From positions 1 through 39,335 of the forward strand of contig NZ_JPRS01000025.1 of assembly GCF_000738085.1 (NCBI RefSeq): a stretch of 39,335 nucleotides of DNA. The letters run 5' to 3'. The notes beneath the pieces were generated by a model that worked only from the letters and a program-made list of their open reading frames with translations, was not told where the DNA came from and ran no database searches. Made by a program: the position numbers and the translations under genes. Numbering within the stretch: position 1 is the first letter of the stretch; the number at the start of each line of letters is the position of its first letter. This document shows positions 10,793 through 17,695 of the stretch, in pieces. The stretch comes from Cryobacterium sp. MLB-32 (GTDB lineage: Bacteria > Actinomycetota > Actinomycetes > Actinomycetales > Microbacteriaceae).

Positions 10793-11272
10793 GTGGGTAG
10801 CACATCCTCCGACCGGAAGCTCCCTGCCACCGGACCGACGGAAACACCCGTCGGTGGCTGGCTGCGCGGCATCCATTTCTCCGGGTTTTCCCTGGTGATG
10901 ATGGTGATCCTCGTCCTGGCTGTTGTGATTCTGGCACCGAGTCTGCGCACCTATGCAGAACAACGCCAGCAGATCAGCGCCCTGAATGCCGACGTCTCGG
11001 AGCAACAGGCTCAGGTGGACCAGCTGAAGTCCGAGCGCGAGCGCTGGAACGATCGCACCTACATCACCACACAGGCCCGGGACCGCCTCTCCTACGTTCG
11101 GCCGGGGGACATCAGCTTCCTCGTGATCAACGACTTGCCCGCACCGATCGCCGGTACGGCCGAGACGGAACCCGTGAGCCCCACCATCCAAGACACGAAG
11201 ATCGATTGGCTGGCGTCCCTGTTCGCCTCCACGATGACGGCCGGTCTTGCACCGAAAGCGGCAGCACAATGA
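10793..11272 (+). CDS. FtsB/DivIC-like septum formation initiator
   Basis: Bitopic cell-division protein that in other bacteria forms a complex with FtsL/FtsQ at the septum. After a short cytoplasmic N-terminus there is one membrane segment (LVMMVILVLAVVILAPSL), then a coiled coil (about EQRQQISALNADVSEQQAQ) and the family motif YITTQARDRLSYVRPGD. A polar tail of about 50 residues follows. GTG at 10793 is chosen because AAGGGAG (10781-10787) lies 5 nt upstream; an in-frame ATG at 10766 has no such site. The stop overlaps the DUF501 start (ATGA), so the two are translationally coupled. Confidence 0.88.
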   Translation: MGSTSSDRKLPATGPTETPVGGWLRGIHFSGFSLVMMVILVLAVVILAPSLRTYAEQRQQISALNADVSEQQAQVDQLKSERERWNDRTYITTQARDRLSYVRPGDISFLVINDLPAPIAGTAETEPVSPTIQDTKIDWLASLFASTMTAGLAPKAAAQ

Positions 11273-11799
11273 CCAGACCCCCCTTTGAGCCGTTTACCGA
11301 CGCTGATATCGCCGTGGTGTCCGCCCAGCTGGGCCGCCCCGCGCGCAACGTGGTCGGCATCGCCGCCCGCTGTGTCTGCGGAGCGCCCACGGTGGTGGCC
11401 ACGGCGCCGCGGCTGGCTGACGGCACGCCGTTCCCGACGATGTATTACCTGTGCCACCCCGCAGCGACCGCGGCGCTCTCGCAGCTGGAGGCCACCCAGG
11501 TCATGAATGAGTACAACCAGCTTCTCGCCGACGACGAGCAGGTCCGTGCGGCATACCGGTCGGCCCATGAGAGTTTCCTGGCCGACCGTGCCCTGCTCGG
11601 AGACGTACCGGAGGTCGCGGGAATCTCCTCCGGCGGTATGCCCGATCGGGTCAAATGTCTGCATGCCCTCGGAGCTCATTCCCTGGCCGCCGGTCCGGGA
11701 GTCAACCCGATCGGCGACCTCGCCCTGGCCCGCTGCACCTGGACGCCTACCGTGTGCGAGTGCATCGACTATTCGGCGGCGGATTCGGCTCCGGAGTGA
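11269..11799 (+). CDS. DUF501 family protein
   Basis: 176-residue protein of the actinobacterial DUF501 family, function unknown. Conserved features visible: LGRPARNVVGIAARCVCG, the Cys pair in CVC, YYLCHP, and the block GGMPDRVKCLHALGAHSLAA followed by GPGVNPIGD, ending with WTPTVCEC. Several Cys and His residues suggest metal binding or redox, but this is inference. The ATG overlaps the ftsB stop, and the TGA overlaps the start of the protease gene, so the three genes form a tight operon. Confidence 0.88.
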   Translation: MTRPPFEPFTDADIAVVSAQLGRPARNVVGIAARCVCGAPTVVATAPRLADGTPFPTMYYLCHPAATAALSQLEATQVMNEYNQLLADDEQVRAAYRSAHESFLADRALLGDVPEVAGISSGGMPDRVKCLHALGAHSLAAGPGVNPIGDLALARCTWTPTVCECIDYSAADSAPE

Positions 11800-13133
11800 C
11801 AGAGAGCTCCCGAGCGGTACACAATTCTCGAGTGGCAGCGCTCTCTCGAGTGACACCGAGCTGGCGGCGCATGGGAGCGGCCATCGGCGTGCTTCTGGCC
11901 ATGTCCGTTGTCGGTGGTTCCGTGGTCCTGGACGCCCCGCCGGCCAGAGCCGATCAGATCCGAGACCTGGAATATTGGCTGGCCGATTACGGGTTCACTG
12001 AAGCGTGGAACACCACCCGAGGCGCCGGCGTCACGATCGCGGTGATCGACACCGGGGTGGACAGCACCGTCGCTGAGCTGAGCGGAGCGGTCGTCGGGGG
12101 AGCGGATGTCTCGGGTCTGGGTTCGCCAGGAGGGCAGACGCCGGTCGGCAGCGACAAACAGGACAGCGGTCACGGAACCATGGTTGCCTCGCTCCTGGCG
12201 GGGCGCGGAACCGGGGAGGGGACCGGAATGATCGGCGTCGCCCCGGAGGCCGACATCCTGTCGGTGTCCGTGGCATTCGGAGACTCGGCCTCGACGGTCA
12301 GCAACGACGACCAAATCGCCGAGGGCATCCGGTGGGCCGTCGACAACGGAGCTGACGTGATCAATATGTCTCTCACCCGCAACACCCTCTTCTGGCCGGA
12401 GAGCTGGGACTCGGCTTTCCTCTACGCCTTCGAGCACGATGTCGTCGTCGTTGCTGCAGCGGGTAACCGGGGGAGCGGCACGACCGAGGTCGGTGCTCCC
12501 GCCACGATTCCCGGCGTGCTCACGGTTGCCGGTGTGGACCGTGAGAAGACGGCGAGCTTTGACGCCTCATCGCAGGGCATCACGATTTCTGTCGCGGCCC
12601 CGAGCGAGCAACTCGTCGGTGCCGTACCGGGCGGCGGGTATGTGCTCTGGGATGGAACGAGTGCCGCAGCGCCGCTCGTTTCCGGGCTTGTCGCCCTCGT
12701 TCGGGCTGCCCACCCGAACCTTGACGCGGCCGAGGTGATGAGTCGAGTGATCGAATCAGCGAATCCGAACGGCCAGACGACGCCGAGTCCCATCTACGGG
12801 AACGGACTCATCGACGCGAATGCAGCCGTCACCGGGTGGGTGCCGACCATGACCGGCCAGACGCCTGCCGAGCTGTTGCAGGAGTGGATCCACCTGCATC
12901 GCCGAGCCGAGATCGAGGTACAGCCCACCGAGGCCCCGTCCGTCGCCGAGCCGACAATTCCGTCGGAGGATCCGGTTCCGCCGACCCAGGACATCGCCTC
13001 GGCTTGGCTTCCCACCCAGCTCACATTGACCTATATCACCCTGCCGCTCGCCGTGCTCGTGGGATTTGGTATCCTATTAGGGTTGCTCGGCATCGGCGCC
13101 ACTCGGCATATCAAGCGAATTCGCCGCAAGTAG
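11796..13133 (+). CDS. Membrane-anchored S8 (subtilisin-like) serine protease
   Basis: Secreted, membrane-tethered subtilase of about 445 residues. A basic N-terminus is followed by a signal segment (IGVLLAMSVVGGSVVL) with a possible AxA site (PPARADQ). The catalytic triad is Asp in VIDTGVDS (about residue 85), His in SGHGTMVAS (about 125) and Ser in DGTSAAAPLVSG (about 289), with the oxyanion Asn in AAAGNRG. A Pro-rich linker leads to a C-terminal membrane helix and basic tail KRIRRK. This order resembles mycosins of type VII secretion, but no ESX genes are present here. GTG 11796 overlaps the DUF501 stop (GTGA); starts at 11832, 11850 or 11871 also keep the signal peptide. Confidence 0.87.
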   Translation: MTESSRAVHNSRVAALSRVTPSWRRMGAAIGVLLAMSVVGGSVVLDAPPARADQIRDLEYWLADYGFTEAWNTTRGAGVTIAVIDTGVDSTVAELSGAVVGGADVSGLGSPGGQTPVGSDKQDSGHGTMVASLLAGRGTGEGTGMIGVAPEADILSVSVAFGDSASTVSNDDQIAEGIRWAVDNGADVINMSLTRNTLFWPESWDSAFLYAFEHDVVVVAAAGNRGSGTTEVGAPATIPGVLTVAGVDREKTASFDASSQGITISVAAPSEQLVGAVPGGGYVLWDGTSAAAPLVSGLVALVRAAHPNLDAAEVMSRVIESANPNGQTTPSPIYGNGLIDANAAVTGWVPTMTGQTPAELLQEWIHLHRRAEIEVQPTEAPSVAEPTIPSEDPVPPTQDIASAWLPTQLTLTYITLPLAVLVGFGILLGLLGIGATRHIKRIRRK

Positions 13134-13175
13134 TCAGTACTTGCGCAAACAAATCATGTAGGAGGCCCTCTCATC

Positions 13176-14691
13176 GTGCCCAAAATTCTCATTGTTGGTG
13201 GCGGATACGCCGGTTTTTACACGGCCTGGAAGCTCGAGAAGTGGCTGCGATCCGGTGAAGCAGATGTCACCATGGTGGACCCGCTGCCCTACATGACCTA
13301 CCAGCCGTTCCTCCCCGAGGTCGCGGCCGGTTCGATCGAAGCTCGCCATGCCGTGGTCGCGCACCGTCGTCACTTGAAGAAGACAAACGTCATCACGGCC
13401 AAGGTCACGCACGTGAACCACGCCGAGAAGACAGCGACCATCACGCCCTCCATCGGAGAGCCGTGGGAGTTTGAATACGACATCGTCGTGGTCACCGCCG
13501 GCGCCGTCTCGCGCACGTTCCCGATCCCGGGCGTCGCAGACCAGGCCATCGGCCTGAAGACGATTGAGGAAGCCGTCGCGATCCGTGACCGCGTGCTGTC
13601 CAACTTTGACAAGGCGGCCGGCCTGCCGGACGGTCCGGAGCGCGAACGCCTGCTCACCTTTGTCGTCGTCGGTGGCGGATTCGCCGGAATCGAAGTTTTC
13701 GCCGAGCTTCGCTCCTTCGCGACGTCGCTGCTCACCTCATACCCCGAGATCAGCTTTGACGAGGTCAACTTTCACCTCATCGAGGCCATGGGCCGCATCA
13801 TGCCCGAGGTGTCCCTCAAGACGAGCCTCTGGGTCATCGAGAACCTGGCTGCGCGCGGCGCGCAGATCCACCTCGACACGCAGCTCTCCAGCGCTGTCGA
13901 TGGCGTCATCGAGCTGTCTACCGGCGAGACCTTCGCGACGGACCTCATCGTCTGGACCGCCGGCGTTATGGCCAACCCCACGATCGTGCGACACACCGAC
14001 CTTCCCATCGAGGAGCGCGGCCGGGTTCAGACCCGGGCCGACCTCCGTGTCGGTACCGAAGACGACATCGTTCTTGACGCCTGGGCGGCCGGCGATGTCA
14101 GCTGCGTGCCCGACCTCAGTGGTGGCGGAGTGGGCGGCAACTGCGTACCGAACGCCCAGCACGCTGTTCGCCAGGGCAAGCTCCTGGCCGAGAACATCGT
14201 TGCCGTTCTGCGCGGCGAGGGTCCGAAGCAGTACAACCACAAGAACCTCGGAGCCGTTGCCGGCCTCGGAATCGGTGTCGGTGTGTTCCAGTCGGGCAAG
14301 GTCGCTGTAACGGGTCTGCCCGCCTGGTTCGCCCACCGCGGGTACCACGGTCTCGCCATGCCGAGCTGGGAGCGCAAGCTTCGCGTCGTCTGGGGTTGGG
14401 TGAATAACTTCTTCCTCGGTCGCGACATCGTTTCGATCGCTGCCGTACAGACGCCCCGTGCGGTCTTCGAGGAGTTCGCCTCGCGCCCCAAGCCTCCCGT
14501 TGAGGCTGCCGCGCCCAAGGCCCCTGCAGCGCGTGCGCCGCGCGCCCCCCCGTGCGCCTCGCAAGCCCACCGTCAAGGCGGCTGCACAGCCCGTCGTGAA
14601 GGACGCCGTGGAAGCGGATGCCACGACGGACGCCGTGGTCGAAGAGGTCGTTGCCGAACGGGCCGCCGCCGAGGCAACCTCCTCGAAGTAG
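13176..14691 (+). CDS. ndh: Type II NADH dehydrogenase (NDH-2) with a frameshifted tail
   Basis: Non-proton-pumping FAD enzyme passing electrons from NADH to menaquinone at the membrane. FAD Rossmann motif GGGYAGFYTAWKLE is at the N-terminus, the NADH Rossmann motif VVVGGGFAGIEVFAE at about residue 170, and the second FAD contact WAAGDVSCVP at about 307. AVRQGKLLAENI follows. GTG start with AGGAGG 10 nt upstream. The frame from the GTG runs to 14720 with an Arg/Gly-rich end, but after a run of seven C (14545-14551) a different frame gives an Ala/Pro/Lys then Glu-rich tail ending at TAG 14691. The coordinates assume the latter, i.e. one extra C. The catalytic core is unaffected. Confidence 0.9.
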
Positions 14692-14712
14692 CAACACAGG
14701 CGCGGCAGCGCA

Positions 14713-14718
14713 TACGCT
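14713..14718 (+). promoter_or_regulatory. -10-like box TACGCT upstream of tRNA-Leu
   Basis: TACGCT would place the tRNA transcript start near 14725, about 20 nt before the mature 5' end. No clear -35. Confidence 0.35.
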
Positions 14719-14721
14719 AGA

Positions 14722-14744
14722 CGCGTTCGAGAAATTCGAACGCG
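14722..14744 (+). repeat. 9-bp inverted repeat abutting the tRNA 5' end
   Basis: CGCGTTCGA (14722-14730) and TCGAACGCG (14736-14744) are perfectly complementary around a 5-nt gaaat loop. The last G is the first base of the tRNA. It could fold in the pre-tRNA leader or help end ndh transcription. Confidence 0.5.
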
Positions 14745-14820
14745 CCCCCGTAGCCCAATCGGCAGAGGCGAACGACTTAAAATCGTTAAAGTCTGGGTTC
14801 AAGTCCCAGCGGGGGCACCA
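14744..14820 (+). tRNA. tRNA-Leu (anticodon UAA), short variable loop
   Basis: 77 nt including an encoded CCA. Acceptor GCCCCCG/CGGGGGC is fully paired. The D arm has a 3-bp stem and the Leu/Ser-like loop end GGCAGA. Anticodon stem AACGA/TCGTT encloses CTTAAAA, anticodon TAA at 14778-14780. T stem CTGGG/CCCAG encloses TTCAAGT. The discriminator base is A. The variable region is only AAAGT (14788-14792), so the molecule is type I in shape although UAA tRNA-Leu normally carries a long variable arm. Identity is assigned from the anticodon and A73. Confidence 0.88.
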
Positions 14821-14855
14821 CCGTTCGCACAGTATTTCCCGCAGTTCTCCGAGTT

Positions 14856-14886
14856 CTCGACCAGCTCGATCCCAGCGCTGGTCGAG
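14856..14886. repeat. 10-bp inverted repeat after the tRNA
   Basis: CTCGACCAGC (14856-14865) and GCTGGTCGAG (14877-14886) are perfectly complementary across 11 nt. It may end tRNA transcription. It continues into sequence of GGCCGAGCCTGTCGAGATC type (about 14900-14920), which resembles dispersed intergenic repeats of high-GC Actinobacteria; a short match (CTGTCGAGATCAG) occurs at 1981-1993, upstream of mfd. Confidence 0.5.
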
Positions 14887-15012
14887 GAGCGAGGTCGCTC
14901 GGGCCGAGCCTGTCGAGATCAGTCTCGAGGCCTCACGAGCCATATCTCAGGACTGCTCCCGTATTCTTCATGCATCACGGCAGAAGATCATCCTGCCCGA
15001 AAGGAAACACCG

Positions 15013-16608
15013 ATGAGCCTGATCAGGCTGAACGACGTCAGCGTCGGTTTTGAAAACACCCAGATCCTGCGCGAGGCGTTCTTTCGCCTCGAACCCAAGG
15101 ACCGGGTGGGCCTGATCGGAAAGAACGGGTCCGGCAAGTCGACAATGCTCAAGCTCATCCTTGAGCAGGTCACGCCTGACACCGGAACGGTGACCGTCGA
15201 GTCGGGGGCGCGCATCGGCTACTTCTCGCAGTTCTCGGAGTTGAACGGTGAGTCCACGATCACCGAGGTTCTCGACGCCCTCTTTGTTGAGGTCAAGGCC
15301 GTCGAAGCCGAGCTGGCTGCCATCGACTCGAGTATCGCGACCGATTCCCCGGTAGGTTCCGAGCTGGACAGGCTGATCATTCGTCAGTCCGAGCTCTTCG
15401 AGGAGATGGACCGGCTCGATGGCTGGGACTACACCCGCCACATCGACACGGCCCTCTCCACGCTGGGGTTCAACGAGGCCCACCGGGTCTGCGCCATCGA
15501 CGAACTGTCCGGCGGCTGGCGCAACCGCGCGGCCCTGGCGAAGATCGTGCTGGAAGCGCCCGACGTGCTGCTCCTCGACGAGCCCACCAACTTCCTTGAC
15601 GTGGCCGGTGTCGAATGGCTCGAAGCATGGTTCCGGGACTTCAAGGGTGCCGCAATTGTGGTCTCGCACGACCGCAAATTCCTTGACTCCGTCGTCACCC
15701 GCATCATCGAGCTTGAGAATTACCACCTGCACGAGTACCCGGGCAACTTCGGCGAATACGTCGTTCAGAAGCAGTTCCGGCTCAAGACGCTCGAGGCGCA
15801 GTTCGTGCACGAGTCTGAGCTGCTGGCCTTTGAGGCCGAGGGAATCTCCGACCGTCGGGAGGCGGCCAAGGCCGAGAGCCGAGGCCTCGGCAACAAGCTT
15901 GCTCACATCAAGAAGTCACGGACCCCCCGGCCCGTCGACCAGATCATCACGGAGATCTACGGTTCCCTGCACGTCAAAGACGCCCTGTGCCGGGTGGACA
16001 ACCTCAGTAAGTCATACGGGGACAAGCTCCTGTTCAGCGGGTTGACGTTCGAGATTCGTCGTGGCAACCGCATCGTGGTGCTCGGCCCCAACGGCAGCGG
16101 CAAAACCAGCCTCCTCCGCGTGCTGACCGGCGAAGAACGGGCCGATTCCGGCGATGTGACGTGGGCATCCGGCGCGGGCGTTGTCTCCTACAACCAGGTG
16201 CTCGACGAACTGGACGACACTGATACGGTCAGCCACGCCGTTAACGCCTTGCCCGACAGCCTCGCGCTCACCGCGACACGCAAATCCGTGAACCGCTTCC
16301 TGGCGATGTTCCAGTTTTCCGAAGCTGATCTCAAGCAGAAGATCGGTAATCTGTCGGGCGGGCAGCGTGCGCGAGTTGCCATGGCCCAGTGCTTGCTCTC
16401 TGGAGCCTCTGTGCTGTTGCTCGATGAGCCGACCAACCACCTGGACATGTCAAGCACGCAGGTGATGGAGCGGGCACTCATGCATTTTCCCGGCGCCGTT
16501 GTCGTGGTCAGCCACGACCGCTTCTTCAGCGACAAGATCGCCAATCGCTACCTCGTCTTCGGGAGCGAAGCCGCCGAGCCCGGCGAGATCGACGTGCGCG
16601 TGGCGTAG
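15013..16608 (+). CDS. ABC-F family ATPase (soluble, two ATP-binding cassettes)
   Basis: 531 residues with two ABC domains and no membrane segment, the ABC-F plan; such proteins act on the ribosome in translation regulation or antibiotic protection. Cassette 1: Walker A GKNGSGKST (about residue 37), signature LSGGWRNRAALAK, Walker B LLLDEPTNFLD. A charged linker (about 240-300) matches the ABC-F interdomain arm. Cassette 2: GPNGSGKT (about 357), LSGGQRARVAMAQ, LLLDEPTNHLD, and the switch His in VVSHDRFF. ATG with GAAAGGA 7-8 nt upstream. Stand-alone gene after the tRNA; no resistance context. Confidence 0.92.
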   Translation: MSLIRLNDVSVGFENTQILREAFFRLEPKDRVGLIGKNGSGKSTMLKLILEQVTPDTGTVTVESGARIGYFSQFSELNGESTITEVLDALFVEVKAVEAELAAIDSSIATDSPVGSELDRLIIRQSELFEEMDRLDGWDYTRHIDTALSTLGFNEAHRVCAIDELSGGWRNRAALAKIVLEAPDVLLLDEPTNFLDVAGVEWLEAWFRDFKGAAIVVSHDRKFLDSVVTRIIELENYHLHEYPGNFGEYVVQKQFRLKTLEAQFVHESELLAFEAEGISDRREAAKAESRGLGNKLAHIKKSRTPRPVDQIITEIYGSLHVKDALCRVDNLSKSYGDKLLFSGLTFEIRRGNRIVVLGPNGSGKTSLLRVLTGEERADSGDVTWASGAGVVSYNQVLDELDDTDTVSHAVNALPDSLALTATRKSVNRFLAMFQFSEADLKQKIGNLSGGQRARVAMAQCLLSGASVLLLDEPTNHLDMSSTQVMERALMHFPGAVVVVSHDRFFSDKIANRYLVFGSEAAEPGEIDVRVA

Positions 16609-16749
16609 GCCCGATCCCTGCAGGCATCGTACGCAGCGGACCGGCGTCGTTGCATCGCTGTCGGGACGTGCTGAGCGGCGTGCGGATCTGTGAACCTGAC
16701 CTTCCAGACGTGACCATCGAGATCGTCGATGTGCAGGGGGTGCGTGAAG

Positions 16750-17676
16750 TCAGGCGAGCCGGTCGAGGTAGCGCAGGATGATTCCCTCGCGAAGCGCCCA
16801 TGGCGACACCTCGAGCTCCTCGGCCTTGAACGCAGCCATCGCCTCGCCCAAGACGATTCCGCCGGCCACAATCTGAAAGGTCCGGTCAGCGGTGATTCCG
16901 GGGAGGGCAGGTCGCGCCTCGGCGGGAATCCGTGCAAGCCGCGGAACCCAATCATTGAGCTGCGCCCGACCGAGACGAAGTCGGTCGCCCGAGCCGACGC
17001 CCTCCGACGTCGAGCCTGCGAGACGAGCGAGCGAGCGAATGGCCTTGGAAGAGCCCACGATGTGGTGCGGCGCGGGGAGGGCGGCAAACGCGCCGACCGT
17101 TCGCTTGAGCACGGCGGTCGCGTGGGCGCGTAGGGCGCTGACCTCGTCGGGCAGGGGAGGATCGTGGTGGAGGAAACCGATCGTCGTGCGGCCGGCGCCG
17201 AGAGGCAGGGACAGCGCAACGTCAGGGATCTCGTTCGCTCCGGCGGCGATCTCGAGTGATCCGCCACCGATATCGAAGAGCAGGATGTTCTCTGCGGACC
17301 AGCCGTACCAACGGCGCACCGCCAGAAACGTCAGTCTGGCCTCGTCTTCGCCGGACAATACCTGCAGCGCCACACCGGTTTCGCGCTCGACACGTTCCAG
17401 CAGATCTGGCCCGTTTGTGGCTTCACGCAGGGCGGACGTCGCGAACGGCAGGAGTTCGTCCACGTTGTGGCGACGAGCGAAGTCGGCGGCATTCTGCACG
17501 GCGGTCAGCACGGCGGCGACGCCCTCGTCGTTGATCGCCCCGTCCGGGGTGATGTACCGCATCAGCCGCAGGACGGCCTTGTCGGAGGCCATCGGTAGTG
17601 GCGGTGCGCCCGTGTGCGCATCGACAACCAGCAGATGGACCGTGTTCGACCCGACGTCGAGGACTCCTAAGCGCAC
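16750..17676 (-). CDS. Ppx/GppA family phosphatase
   Basis: 308-residue member of the exopolyphosphatase/guanosine pentaphosphate phosphatase family, with the actin-like ATPase fold. Marks: phosphate loop 1 in GVLDVGSNTVHLLVVD, catalytic-Glu region in SALREATNGPDLL and SGEDEARLTF, phosphate loop 2 in LLFDIGGGSLEIA, and VGSSKAIRSL. It is the short two-domain form (about 310 residues) typical of one actinobacterial paralogue; whether polyphosphate or pppGpp is the main substrate cannot be told. GTG at 17676 is 6 nt after a -10-like TATCGT, suggesting a leaderless mRNA. Confidence 0.9.
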   Translation of the reverse strand: MRLGVLDVGSNTVHLLVVDAHTGAPPLPMASDKAVLRLMRYITPDGAINDEGVAAVLTAVQNAADFARRHNVDELLPFATSALREATNGPDLLERVERETGVALQVLSGEDEARLTFLAVRRWYGWSAENILLFDIGGGSLEIAAGANEIPDVALSLPLGAGRTTIGFLHHDPPLPDEVSALRAHATAVLKRTVGAFAALPAPHHIVGSSKAIRSLARLAGSTSEGVGSGDRLRLGRAQLNDWVPRLARIPAEARPALPGITADRTFQIVAGGIVLGEAMAAFKAEELEVSPWALREGIILRYLDRLA

Positions 17677-17682
17677 ATCTGA

Positions 17683-17688
17683 ACGATA
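17683..17688 (-). promoter_or_regulatory. -10 box TATCGT for a leaderless ppx/gppA mRNA
   Basis: On the minus strand TATCGT is followed by exactly 6 nt and the GTG start. It lies just upstream of the gene and close to the stop of the neighbouring minus-strand gene. Confidence 0.45.
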
Positions 17689-17695
17689 GCGCGTG

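Noticed and set aside
16609-16749. Protein-like minus-strand stretch (LHIDDLDGHVWKVRFTDP) between the ABC-F and ppx genes
   Set aside because: No start codon with a binding site, no recognised family, and it continues into shadow sequence. Could be a gene remnant, but cannot be supported.
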